From positions 62,001 through 126,000 of the forward strand of contig NZ_MUHE01000030.1 in the NCBI RefSeq assembly GCF_002217405.1: 64,000 bases of DNA, written 5' to 3'. The stretch comes from Flavobacterium psychrophilum DSM 3660 = ATCC 49418. GTDB taxonomy: Bacteria > Bacteroidota > Bacteroidia > Flavobacteriales > Flavobacteriaceae. The first letter of the stretch is position 1; each line of letters opens with the position of its first letter. Below the pieces are notes generated by a model. The model saw only the letters and a list, made by a program, of their open reading frames with translations. It had not been told where the DNA came from and did not search any database. The position numbers and the translations under genes were made by a program. Below are positions 21,642 to 30,034 of this stretch, in pieces.

Positions 21642-22202
21642 GGTTGTAAGTTTTGTGTCGAGTAAAAATGAACATATAATTATACAATACAACATTTATA
21701 AAAAAAAACATATAACGGCTTTAGTATTTTTAGTGAAATATAAAAACCTGAACTTGAAACAACTTATAACCTACAACAAAAAAATGAAAACCTATAAGGA
21801 TTTGGATGTCTATAATTTAGGTTTAGATTTGTTTTATAAATGCCATTCTTATCCTTTAAAACTACCAAAACACGAAATGTACAAATTGGGAAGTCAATTA
21901 AGAAGGTCTTCAGATTCGGTTCCAACTAATATCGTTGAAGGTTATGAAAGAAAAAGATATAAAGCAGATCTTATAAAATTTCTTGCCTATTCTTAGGCTA
22001 GTTGTCTAGAAATAATATTTCATATCGAAAAACATCTAAATTGTATCCAGAAATTATTCAAAATAATCACGAGTTTATTAGTAAGAACCACGAATTGAGC
22101 GCCAAAATTTATAACTTTATTAAATATCTCGATGAGAATTAGAAACTATAAATTTTACCATACTCAAAAACTTACAACCCAGAACTTATAACATACAACA
22201 AA
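21642..22202. repeat. Short inverted and direct repeats around the four-helix-bundle pseudogene
   Basis: A 13-nt sequence at 21642-21654 (GGTTGTAAGTTTT) recurs as its exact reverse complement at 22167-22179. A 20-nt sequence just before the pseudogene start (21761-21780) recurs with one mismatch at 22183-22202, just before the next gene. These bracket the pseudogene and may mark an insertion or a shared leader. The 128-bp stretch 21655-21783 shows no other feature. Confidence 0.6.
21784..22142 (+). pseudogene. Four-helix-bundle protein (S23/IVS-like), inactivated
   Basis: The intact protein would be about 118 aa, matching the four-helix-bundle family related to proteins encoded in 23S rRNA intervening sequences and to the Avd accessory proteins. 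Its first 70 codons read [20 protein letters not shown], then [21 protein letters not shown], and stop at a premature TAG (21994-21996) where the family commonly has Gln. Reading on gives ASCLEIIFHIEK, after which the frame shifts at the A-run 22028-22032 (five A where six would restore the frame), then KLYPEIIQNN to YLDEN and a stop. Two independent lesions indicate a true pseudogene. The ATG at 21784 is preferred over the upstream GTG at 21655 because homology begins there. Confidence 0.8.
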
Positions 22203-22206
22203 AGAA

Positions 22207-23142
22207 ATGAAACAAACTACAAACTCCATACTCATGATTCGCCCAGTAGCGTTTCGTATGAACGAACAAACGGCCGTAAATAATTATTATCAAAAAGTAA
22301 TAGATGGACTCTCGCCAGAAACAGTAAATGCCAAAGCACAAGAAGAATTTGATACTTTCGTAAATAAATTACGAATGGTTGGTGTCGATGTCACTGTGGT
22401 CGATGACACGCTAGAACCAAGTACACCAGATTCTATTTTTCCTAACAATTGGATTTCTTTTCACGAAAGTGGCGATGTAGCTCTATATCCTATGTTTGCC
22501 GAAAACAGAAGATTAGAACGCCGTGAAGAAATTTTAGATATTCTAGAAGACAAAGGTTTTCTGGTTAATGAAATTATGGATTATTCCTCGGCAGAAGAAG
22601 ATGGTTTTTTTCTAGAAGGAACAGGAAGTATTGTTTTAGATAGAGAAAACGACAAAGCCTATTGCGCACTTTCGCCTCGTGCAGACGAAGAATTATTTAT
22701 AGAGTTTTGTGAAGATTTCGAATATACACCAGTTATCTTCGAAGCTTTTCAAACAGTAGAGAACGAACGAAAACTAATTTATCATACCAATGTTATGATG
22801 TGTGTTGCCGATACTTTTGCAGTTATTTGTGCAGATTGTATCGATGATAAAAAAGAACGAAAAATGGTTCTCGATAGTCTGAAATCTGACGGAAAGGAAA
22901 TTGTTCTAATCACAGAAGATCAAATGAACAATTTTGCAGGAAATATGCTCGAAATACAAGGGGCAGACGAACGTCGTTACTTGATTATGAGCGCATCGGC
23001 ACACAAAAGTTTAACAAAAAAACAAATCGCACAACTAGAGGAACACATTACAATACTAAGCTCAAGCCTAGACACCATAGAAGCTTGTGGCGGCGGAAGC
23101 GCACGTTGTATGATGGCAGAAATTTTCTTGCCAAAAGAGTAA
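22207..23142 (+). CDS. ctlX: Citrulline-utilisation hydrolase CtlX-like (DDAH fold)
   Basis: 311-aa member of the arginine-deiminase superfamily resembling the CtlX group. It opens NSILMIRPVAFRMNEQTAVN and contains STPDSIFPNNWISFH, FFLEGTGSIVLDR and SPRADEEL. The catalytic histidine lies in YHTNVMM and the C-terminal nucleophile is C301 in GGGSARCMMAEIFLP. It was probably once directly downstream of the related gene at 20715. A strong hairpin follows, shared with the convergent marC-like gene. Family placement is good; the citrulline assignment is by family resemblance only. Confidence 0.75.
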   Translation: MKQTTNSILMIRPVAFRMNEQTAVNNYYQKVIDGLSPETVNAKAQEEFDTFVNKLRMVGVDVTVVDDTLEPSTPDSIFPNNWISFHESGDVALYPMFAENRRLERREEILDILEDKGFLVNEIMDYSSAEEDGFFLEGTGSIVLDRENDKAYCALSPRADEELFIEFCEDFEYTPVIFEAFQTVENERKLIYHTNVMMCVADTFAVICADCIDDKKERKMVLDSLKSDGKEIVLITEDQMNNFAGNMLEIQGADERRYLIMSASAHKSLTKKQIAQLEEHITILSSSLDTIEACGGGSARCMMAEIFLPKE

Positions 23143-23152
23143 ATTAATTACG

Positions 23153-23200
23153 AATTTCAAATTACGAATTATAATTTCTCGTAATTCGTAATTTGAAATT
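23153..23200. terminator. 19-bp hairpin between convergent genes
   Basis: Arms 23153-23171 and 23182-23200 are perfect reverse complements with a 10-nt loop. It lies between the ctlX-like gene (+) and the marC-like gene (-), so it could terminate both. The arms contain TTTCAAATTACGAATT, close to the arms of the hairpin at 8721-8759, which suggests a dispersed repeat family. Confidence 0.75.
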
Positions 23201-23202
23201 AT

Positions 23203-23826
23203 TTAAATGCCTCTCACAATACTTAAAATAGAGCTAATTATATATTGTACCCCAATAGCAATAGTTAAAAAACCTACAATTCTAGAGATAGCTACAATTC
23301 CAGAAGCACCTAGTATTTTAGAAAGGTAATGCGCACTTCTTAAAACCAAATAAATACTTAACGAAACAACTATAATTGCTCCCGATGATATAATCATCTC
23401 ATTGCTCGTGTGATGCTCTTGGTAGAAAGCAATAAGTAGCGACATAGATCCAGGTCCCGCAAGCATTGGCATGGCAAGTGGTGTAAGTGCAATGTCATTT
23501 CTGTTTTCTACATCAGATTTAACTTTTTTGCCAATACCTCTTTTTTTGCTAAATTTTCCAGAAAGTAAGGAAAAACCAGAACTCGCAATTATAATTCCGC
23601 CAGTAATTCGTAGCGCATTTATCGTAATCCCAAAAAAGGAAAGGATGTACTGACCTACAAAAAAAGAAATAATTAATATAACACAAACATTTATAGATGT
23701 CCAGAGAGATATTCTAGAACGTTCTTTTTTGTCATCATGTTGTGTAAGTCCAACAAAAATAGGAATGGTTCCTATTGGATTTAGTACAGAAAATAAGGCG
23801 AAGAATAAGTAAATAAATAATTCCAT
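23203..23826 (-). CDS. MarC-family integral membrane protein
   Basis: 207-aa protein with about six hydrophobic helices. The family signature is visible as LFSVLNPIGTIPIFVGLT in the first helix and ALTPLAMPMLAGPGSM in the middle. MarC (UPF0056) proteins are of unknown function; the old link to multiple antibiotic resistance is not supported. It is transcribed toward the ctlX-like gene and away from the CoA-binding gene. Confidence 0.88.
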   Translation of the reverse strand: MELFIYLFFALFSVLNPIGTIPIFVGLTQHDDKKERSRISLWTSINVCVILIISFFVGQYILSFFGITINALRITGGIIIASSGFSLLSGKFSKKRGIGKKVKSDVENRNDIALTPLAMPMLAGPGSMSLLIAFYQEHHTSNEMIISSGAIIVVSLSIYLVLRSAHYLSKILGASGIVAISRIVGFLTIAIGVQYIISSILSIVRGI

Positions 23827-23926
23827 TTTTTTTGTATAAAAGTAAATGTTTATAACTTTTCGGTGATTACCAAAACATCAATATTGTATAAAGATATATA
23901 ATTTTAGGGAAAGCCACAATTTTGAG

Positions 23927-23934
23927 TACTTTTG
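23927..23934 (+). promoter_or_regulatory. Candidate -7 element for the CoA-binding gene
   Basis: TACTTTTG fits TAnnTTTG exactly, 20 bp before the ATG at 23955. Confidence 0.5.
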
Positions 23935-23954
23935 TATAAAAAACACACATAATA

Positions 23955-24320
23955 ATGAGCAATAAAAAAACATTGGTACTTGGTGCTTCAACAAAACCAG
24001 AAAGATACGCATTTAAGGCAGTAACCATGTTAGTAGAAAAAGGACATTCGGTAATTGCCATTGGTCAAAATACTGGCGAAGTGGCAGGGATAAATATTAG
24101 GACAAAAAATATTCCGTTAGCTAGTATTCATACGGTAACATTATATTTAAACCCAACACGTCAGCGTGATTATTACAACTACATATTAGAAACTAAACCC
24201 AAACGTGTTATTTTCAATCCGGGTACAGAGAATCCTGAATTTTATCAGTTGCTAAAAGCAAACGGGATTAAAGTAGAAGAGGCTTGTACCTTGGTTTTGT
24301 TAGCTACAAATCAGTATTAA
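23955..24320 (+). CDS. CoA-binding domain protein (YccU-like)
   Basis: 121-aa single-domain protein with a Rossmann-type fold of the CoA-binding family. TLVLGASTKPERYAF forms the nucleotide-binding loop, NPTRQRDYYNY lies in the middle, and KRVIFNPGTENPE and EACTLVLL are at the end. Related to YccU and the N-terminal part of acyl-CoA synthetase (NDP-forming) subunits. Cellular role unknown. Confidence 0.85.
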   Translation: MSNKKTLVLGASTKPERYAFKAVTMLVEKGHSVIAIGQNTGEVAGINIRTKNIPLASIHTVTLYLNPTRQRDYYNYILETKPKRVIFNPGTENPEFYQLLKANGIKVEEACTLVLLATNQY

Positions 24321-24328
24321 TTTTTTTT

Positions 24329-24453
24329 GGGAGCTATTTCCTGTTATCCGTTGCAAGCGGGGTGCGATAAACTCTGATTAAAATAAACATTAATAAAAAT
24401 CCTTTTTCTTTTTTCTTTAAAAAGGAAAAGGATTTTTACTGCTGTTAGGGCTA
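24329..24453 (+). repeat. Dispersed hairpin-core repeat, copy C
   Basis: Left flank GGGAGCTATTTCCTGTT..CGTTGCAA and right flank GGATTTTTACTGC..AGGGCTA match copies A and B. The core is a hairpin (24395-24437) with AAAAATCCTTTT pairing with AAAAGGATTTTT. It lies between convergent genes and could terminate both. Confidence 0.65.
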
Positions 24454-24482
24454 GACTTAGGGGTGATTTTTAGTGTTTAAAT

Positions 24483-25979
24483 TTAAAATCTAGTTTCTTT
24501 AGTTGCAGGTTTGCTAATTAATAGTAATCCAACAAAAGTGATTAATCCGTTTACGATAATTAGTTCGTTGTCAAAAACATAATCGCCCAGAAGTTCTTTA
24601 GAGTAAATAGAAATTAAAAAACAAATAGCTGGCGAAATTAAACAAATAAAAGGCACCAATTTGTCATGTACTGTTTTCGATTTTACAAACAATCCGAAAC
24701 TATACAATCCTAAAAGAGGGCCGTAAGTATAAGAAGCAATTTTAAAAATCATTTTTACTACCGAAGCATCATTTACCGAATTGAAAATTACAATAACTAA
24801 AAACATTAATCCCGAAAATCCAATATGAACTAAATGTCGTGTTCTTACAATGTTAGGTTTGTTTAGATTTTCGGTTTTATCCATACCTAAAAAATCGACA
24901 CAAAAGGAAGTGGTTAGTGCTGTTAGTGCAGAATCTGTTGTGGCAAAAGTGGCAGCTGTGAGTCCTAATAAGAAAACAACAGCAGGAATTAGCCCCAAAG
25001 ATTTTAGTGCAATTTCAGGAAACAAAAAATCGGTTCGGGCAATACCATCTACCATAGGGACTTGTATTGCGTTTTTCTCGGCAAACATATAAAGTAAGGC
25101 TCCAACACTCAAGAAAAATATATTAATAATAACAAAAATTCCTGTAAAAGTGAACATGTTTTTTTGTGCTTCTTCAATGTTTTTGCAGCTCAAATTCTTT
25201 TGCATTAAATCTTGGTCTAAGCCAACCATGGCAATAGTTACAAAAATTCCGCCTAGAATTTGTTTCCAGAAATAATTGCCTTTGTTGTAATCATCAAAGA
25301 AAAATATTTTAGAGTAATGGCTGTTTTTTACCTCTTCAAAAGCGGTAAAAAAGCTTAAATCTAAACTTCTGCAAATAAAGAATATCGTTAAAAATACTGA
25401 TAAAACTAAGAAAAATGTTTGTAAAGTATCGGTAATAATAATCGTTTTTAATCCGCCACGATACGTGTAAGCAAAGATTAATAATAGCGATATTAATACG
25501 GTAAATGTAAACGGAATGCCATAATAATCGAAAACATAACGTTGCAAAACGATAACAACAAGATACAATCTAAAAGAAGAGCCAATTGTACGGCTTATTA
25601 GGAAAATAGTGGCGGCGGTTTTATAACTTACCACACCCAATCGTTGTTCGATATATCCGTAAATCGAAGTCAGATTCATCCTGTAATATAACGGAAGTAG
25701 TACTTTTGCGATAATAATAAAACCAATGGCGTTTCCTAATACAAACTGAAAATATTTGAATTGTAAATCAGGATTTCCAACTTCGCCAGGAACGGAAATA
25801 AAAGTTACCCCAGAGAGTGCTGTTCCTATCATTCCGAAAGCAACAAGATACCATTTAGAATTTTTATTGGCTTTAAAAAAAGCATCATTTCCATTGTCTT
25901 TTTTGCTCACAATATGCGAGATTACAAATAAAATTCCGAAGTAAATTACAATAAGTGATAAGATGGCAAATGGAGTCAT
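24483..25979 (-). CDS. Sodium/solute symporter (SSF family)
   Basis: Inner-membrane cotransporter of 498 aa with 12-13 hydrophobic helices. SSF features are GMIGTALSGVTFISVPGEVG after TM2, the tract with RRxG-like GGLKTIIITDTLQTFFL, and GLTAATFATTDSALTALTTSF near the sodium site. The start is placed at the ATG at 25979 (MTPFAILSL), because the in-frame ATG ten codons upstream lies in a TATTTTG promoter-like sequence. Substrate cannot be told from sequence. Confidence 0.85.
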   Translation of the reverse strand: MTPFAILSLIVIYFGILFVISHIVSKKDNGNDAFFKANKNSKWYLVAFGMIGTALSGVTFISVPGEVGNPDLQFKYFQFVLGNAIGFIIIAKVLLPLYYRMNLTSIYGYIEQRLGVVSYKTAATIFLISRTIGSSFRLYLVVIVLQRYVFDYYGIPFTFTVLISLLLIFAYTYRGGLKTIIITDTLQTFFLVLSVFLTIFFICRSLDLSFFTAFEEVKNSHYSKIFFFDDYNKGNYFWKQILGGIFVTIAMVGLDQDLMQKNLSCKNIEEAQKNMFTFTGIFVIINIFFLSVGALLYMFAEKNAIQVPMVDGIARTDFLFPEIALKSLGLIPAVVFLLGLTAATFATTDSALTALTTSFCVDFLGMDKTENLNKPNIVRTRHLVHIGFSGLMFLVIVIFNSVNDASVVKMIFKIASYTYGPLLGLYSFGLFVKSKTVHDKLVPFICLISPAICFLISIYSKELLGDYVFDNELIIVNGLITFVGLLLISKPATKETRF

Positions 25980-26016
25980 GAAGTAAGATTTATTTGTCGC
26001 AAAATACAATTTTTTG

Positions 26017-26048
26017 TTTAATCGTTTATTTGTTTAATCGTTTATTTG
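26017..26048. repeat. Perfect tandem duplication of a 16-mer
   Basis: TTTAATCGTTTATTTG occurs twice in a row (26017-26032, 26033-26048) in the short space between the divergent symporter and recR genes. It may reflect recent slippage or a duplicated binding site. Confidence 0.8.
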
Positions 26049-26078
26049 AAGTAGTCTTCAATTTCTTCTCAAATTAAC

Positions 26079-26086
26079 TAAATTTG
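26079..26086 (+). promoter_or_regulatory. Candidate -7 element very close to the recR start
   Basis: TAAATTTG fits TAnnTTTG and ends only 4 bp before the recR ATG at 26091. If used, transcription would begin at or next to the start codon, giving a leaderless or nearly leaderless mRNA. Confidence 0.45.
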
Positions 26087-26090
26087 TCTC

Positions 26091-26711
26091 ATGGAATTTT
26101 CATCAAAACTATTAGAAAAAGCGGTAAACGAAATGGCTCAATTACCAGGAATTGGAAAACGAACGGCTTTACGGTTAGTATTGTATTTACTAAAACAACC
26201 CAAAGATCGAACAGATTTTTTGGCACAATCTTTACTTACTATGCGTGAGGGAATTATATTTTGTGAAAATTGCCACAATATTTCCGATGTTGCAGTATGC
26301 GAAATTTGTTCAAATAAGAATAGAAACCATCAAATTGTTTGTGTTGTAGAAGATGTTCGTGATGTAATGGCAATTGAAAATACAGGTCAGTTTCGAGGTG
26401 TTTATCACGTTCTTGGTGGAAAAATTTCACCCATAGATGGTGTTGGTCCAAGTCAGTTAAACATATCGTCCTTAGTAGAAAAAGTAAAATCAGGAAGTGT
26501 TTCGGAGATAATTTTTGCACTAAGTTCAACAATGGAAGGCGATACAACTAATTTTTATATTTATAAGCAAATAAAAGATTGTGAGATAATTACCTCATCT
26601 ATTGCTCGTGGAATATCAGTGGGAGATGAGTTAGAATATGCAGATGAAGTAACTCTTGGACGAAGTATTTTAAACAGAATTCCTTTCGAGAATTCTTTTA
26701 AAAATAATTAA
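26091..26711 (+). CDS. recR: Recombination mediator protein RecR
   Basis: 206-aa protein that works with RecO (and RecF) to load RecA on gapped DNA. The N-terminal helix-hairpin-helix has [19 protein letters not shown]. The zinc finger has C58, C61, C70 and C73. The Toprim domain begins [14 protein letters not shown] and has [16 protein letters not shown]. All are intact and length is typical. Ends 74 bp before the first wza-like gene. Confidence 0.95.
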   Translation: MEFSSKLLEKAVNEMAQLPGIGKRTALRLVLYLLKQPKDRTDFLAQSLLTMREGIIFCENCHNISDVAVCEICSNKNRNHQIVCVVEDVRDVMAIENTGQFRGVYHVLGGKISPIDGVGPSQLNISSLVEKVKSGSVSEIIFALSSTMEGDTTNFYIYKQIKDCEIITSSIARGISVGDELEYADEVTLGRSILNRIPFENSFKNN

Positions 26712-26756
26712 TTGAATTAAAAAGTATATAGGGTTTTATTTTACCAAATGAAAAAC

Positions 26757-26764
26757 TATATTTG
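26757..26764 (+). promoter_or_regulatory. Candidate promoter of the polysaccharide locus
   Basis: TATATTTG fits TAnnTTTG and lies 21 bp before the ATG at 26786. An in-frame TTG at 26762 falls inside this element and so is unlikely to be the start codon. Confidence 0.55.
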
Positions 26765-26785
26765 TTTCCAAAATTGTTGTTAGAG

Positions 26786-27574
26786 ATGAATAAAATATAT
26801 GCTTTTTGCACATTTGTAGTCCTTTTTTTGTTTACTTCATGTATCCCAAATAAAGATTTGTTATATCTTCAAAATAAAAACAATTCAAACCAAGAAACAG
26901 TTATTACGCCAGTGGTTCTAAAACCTTATCGAGCGCAAGTAAATGATGTTTTAAGCGTTAGGATAAAAGCGCTAGATCAGAAACTGGTCGAAATGTTTTA
27001 TACTTCTGCTGGAGAAATTCAATCAAACTCTGCCGATGGGCTTTATTTTGACGGTTTTTCTGTAAATGACCATGGCGCTATTCGAGTGCCAGTTCTAGGA
27101 GAAGTAAACGTGTTGGGGTTAACATTAGATGAAATTAGGCTAAAAATAGAAAAGCAATTATTAGCAGATTATTTTAATAAGGCGGCAGATATTTTTGTAA
27201 CGGTAAAGTTAGCAGGAATGCGCTATACCGTAAATGGAGAAATTGCTAGCCCAGGAACAAGAACACTTTTTCAAGATAAAGTTACCATTCTAGAAGCAAT
27301 TGCAAACTCTGGCGATATTACAATAACAGGCAATCGAAAAGAGGTTATGGTTGTTAGACAATACCCGCACGGAACCGAAATACACAGTATAGATTTAACA
27401 AATATAGACGCAATGAAATCACCATACTATTACGTACAGCCTAATGACTATATATATATTAAGCCACTTAAACAGAAGTCTTGGGGAACTGGTACTACAG
27501 GCTTACAGTCGTTTACAGCTATTTTCTCAGTGTTTACAGTGTTGTTTACTACCTTTTTATTGATAAAAAAATAA
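26786..27574 (+). CDS. wza: Polysaccharide export lipoprotein, Wza-like (first copy)
   Basis: Outer-membrane polysaccharide secretin-like lipoprotein of 262 aa. The signal sequence ends in a lipobox, FTSC, giving a lipidated Cys near residue 20. A Poly_export segment (YRAQVNDVLSVRIKAL) and SLBB-like repeats (VNGEIASPGTRTLF; SPYYYVQPNDYIYIKP) follow, and a C-terminal hydrophobic helix ends IKK. The start is the ATG at 26786, because the upstream in-frame TTG lies in the promoter element. It is paired with the Wzc-like kinase 9 bp downstream, and both have paralogues at 52393-55559. Confidence 0.88.
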   Translation: MNKIYAFCTFVVLFLFTSCIPNKDLLYLQNKNNSNQETVITPVVLKPYRAQVNDVLSVRIKALDQKLVEMFYTSAGEIQSNSADGLYFDGFSVNDHGAIRVPVLGEVNVLGLTLDEIRLKIEKQLLADYFNKAADIFVTVKLAGMRYTVNGEIASPGTRTLFQDKVTILEAIANSGDITITGNRKEVMVVRQYPHGTEIHSIDLTNIDAMKSPYYYVQPNDYIYIKPLKQKSWGTGTTGLQSFTAIFSVFTVLFTTFLLIKK

Positions 27575-27583
27575 ATCACACAA

Positions 27584-30031
27584 ATGCTTGATACTAAAGA
27601 TTTTTCGTTTTTTGAAACACAAAATAATTTCGATTTCAAAGGCTTTTTTATAAAAATATTAGGACATTGGAGTTGGTTTTTGGTAAGTTTAATAATAGCT
27701 TTTACCATTGCATATCAAGTAAATGTAAGAAAAGAAAAAATATACGGGGTTTCTACAACTATCGCCTATAAGGAAGAAAACAATCCTTTTTTTACGGCAA
27801 ATACAAATTTGGTTTTCAATTGGGGAGGAACATCAGATCAGGTGCAAACAATAGTTACAACCATAAAATCTCGTTCTCATAACGAAATGGTTGTAAAAGA
27901 ATTAAAATACTATATAGAATATTTACGCCAAGGAAAATACAATATAGAAGACGCTTACGGAGAAGTTCCTTTTTATGTAAATATTAATAAAAACCTGCCG
28001 CAACTTACAGAACAACCTATTACTATAAAATTTGTAAGTTCAAGCCAATACGAAATCTCTATAAATTTTCAAGAACCAAGCGTTCCTCTGATGAATTATA
28101 CAACAGAGAAGCCAAGCAATACAAATGTTCAGGTCGGATTATTTAAGAAACGTTACAAAATAGGAGAACAAGTTTCATTGCCCTTTTTACATTGGAAACT
28201 AGAGCTAACAGATAACCCCGGTTATTATGAAAGTTCTAGTCATATAGTCCGATTTGCCAATTTTAATGGCGTTGTCGAGAGGTATAAAAACTTAGAAATT
28301 AATGCCGATGCCAAAGGTGGAGCAATCATAGGACTCGATTTACAAGGCACAAATAAAGCCCGAATGGTCGATTACCTAAATGGCACAATTGCTGTTTTAA
28401 TGAACAGACAATTAGAAGCCAAAAATCAGTTTACCACCAATACAATTCGATTTATAGACAGCACACTTGTTGCAATGGAAACCCAGCTAAAAGACACCGA
28501 AAACGAGTTGAAAGATTTTAGTAAAGGGAAAAATATATTTGAAGTCGAACAAGGAGGCGAAAAATATGCCGACAAAATAACCGATTTAGACCTCGAAAAA
28601 GACCTAATAAACAGAAAAAATGCTTACTATAATTCACTAAAATCATATTTAGTAAATAGTGTCGATTATTCTAAGCTTCCAGCCCCATCAGTAGCAGGAA
28701 TAGATGATCCTAATATAGTGTTAAATGTATCCAAACTAACCGCCCTCTCGGCCGAGCGTGCAGAAATGTCTTATGCGGTTAAAAATGATAAGAAATTTAA
28801 AGATTTCGACATTCAAATGGATGCTCTAAAAAGAGTGCTGTTAGAAAATATTTCTTCTGCAAAAACAGCTATCCAATATGATTTAAATACAGTCAATGAA
28901 AAACTTAACTCAGCAGAAAATACAATTAAAAACTTACCAGAGCAACAACAAGCACTTGTAAAAATTAATAGAAAATACGATTTAAATAAAAATGTATATA
29001 ACTCATTTCTTGAAAAAAGAAGTGAAGCCGATATTATAAGAGCCGCAAACCTATCAGATATTCAGGTTATAGATCCAGCAAAAGACACAGGTGGTGGTTT
29101 GTTAGGGCCAAAAACAAATGTCAATTATGTTTTGGCTTTATTCTTAGGACTGCTAATTCCACTAATTATGGTTTTTGGCGTTACCATAATAGATAATACC
29201 ATTAAAAATACCGACGATATAGCCAAACTAACTAAGATTCCTATTCTAGGTGTGGTAGGTAAGAAGAATACCAAAAATAATTTAGCAGTATTCGAAAAAC
29301 CAAAATCAGGACTTGCCGAAAGTTTCAGAGCCGTAAGATCATCGTTACAATTTTTATACAAAAAACAACAACAAACAGGATCAAAAACATTAATGCTTAC
29401 CTCTTCTATAAGTGGCGAAGGAAAAACTTTTTGTTCCATAAATATAGCAACAGTTTTTGCGTTAAGCGAAAAGAAAACAGTAATTGTTGGGCTAGATTTA
29501 AGAAAACCTAAAATTTTTGAAGATTTTCATTTAGAAAACACGATTGGTGCTGTAAATTATTTAATTGGACAAAAAACACTCGAAGAAATTACCCAAAAAA
29601 CACCAATTCCTTTTTTAGACTTCATACCATCAGGACCAGTTCCGCCAAACCCTGCCGAATTAATTATGGGAGAAAGTATGAAAGAAATGTTAGAAGAACT
29701 TAAGAAAAAATATGATTATATAATTTTAGATACCCCACCAGTAGGATTGGTTTCAGATGCTTTAGAATTAACACCTTATTGTGATGCTACATTATATATT
29801 GTAAGACAAAATGTAACTAAAAAAGACATGTTAACCTTGGTAAATAACAAACACAAACGAGGCGAACTAAATAATATAAGCATTGTTTTTAATGGTTTCG
29901 AAAACAAAGCAAAATACGGCTACGACTATGGTTATGGCTATGGTTACGGCACTTATGCAGATGGTTATCATGAAAAAGAAAAGCCAGACAATGTATTTGT
30001 AAGTTGGATAAAAAAAACTTTAAAAAAATAA
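27584..30031 (+). CDS. wzc: Polysaccharide co-polymerase and tyrosine autokinase, Wzc-like (first copy)
   Basis: 815-aa inner-membrane protein that controls chain length and export. N-terminal TM (about 20-45), a large periplasmic Wzz-type region with coiled coil, and a second TM near 520-540. The cytoplasmic BY-kinase has Walker A SGEGKT (about 610), Walker A' GLDLRKPK and Walker B IILDTPPV (about 712). The tail is very tyrosine-rich (YGYDYGYGYGYGTY), the autophosphorylation cluster. It follows the Wza partner by 9 bp and precedes sugar-nucleotide genes by 3 bp. Confidence 0.9.
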   Translation: MLDTKDFSFFETQNNFDFKGFFIKILGHWSWFLVSLIIAFTIAYQVNVRKEKIYGVSTTIAYKEENNPFFTANTNLVFNWGGTSDQVQTIVTTIKSRSHNEMVVKELKYYIEYLRQGKYNIEDAYGEVPFYVNINKNLPQLTEQPITIKFVSSSQYEISINFQEPSVPLMNYTTEKPSNTNVQVGLFKKRYKIGEQVSLPFLHWKLELTDNPGYYESSSHIVRFANFNGVVERYKNLEINADAKGGAIIGLDLQGTNKARMVDYLNGTIAVLMNRQLEAKNQFTTNTIRFIDSTLVAMETQLKDTENELKDFSKGKNIFEVEQGGEKYADKITDLDLEKDLINRKNAYYNSLKSYLVNSVDYSKLPAPSVAGIDDPNIVLNVSKLTALSAERAEMSYAVKNDKKFKDFDIQMDALKRVLLENISSAKTAIQYDLNTVNEKLNSAENTIKNLPEQQQALVKINRKYDLNKNVYNSFLEKRSEADIIRAANLSDIQVIDPAKDTGGGLLGPKTNVNYVLALFLGLLIPLIMVFGVTIIDNTIKNTDDIAKLTKIPILGVVGKKNTKNNLAVFEKPKSGLAESFRAVRSSLQFLYKKQQQTGSKTLMLTSSISGEGKTFCSINIATVFALSEKKTVIVGLDLRKPKIFEDFHLENTIGAVNYLIGQKTLEEITQKTPIPFLDFIPSGPVPPNPAELIMGESMKEMLEELKKKYDYIILDTPPVGLVSDALELTPYCDATLYIVRQNVTKKDMLTLVNNKHKRGELNNISIVFNGFENKAKYGYDYGYGYGYGTYADGYHEKEKPDNVFVSWIKKTLKK

Positions 30032-30034
30032 CGG

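Noticed and set aside
21655-21783. Upstream GTG start extending the four-helix-bundle gene by 43 codons
   Set aside because: The added sequence is repetitive and unlike the family; similarity begins at the ATG at 21784.
26712-26785. JUMPstart/ops-like antitermination site before the polysaccharide locus
   Set aside because: No GGCGGTAG-type sequence is present, and such sites are not expected in Bacteroidota.
26762-26785. TTG start adding 8 codons to the first wza-like gene
   Set aside because: The TTG lies inside the TATATTTG promoter element, and the ATG at 26786 gives a clean lipoprotein signal peptide.
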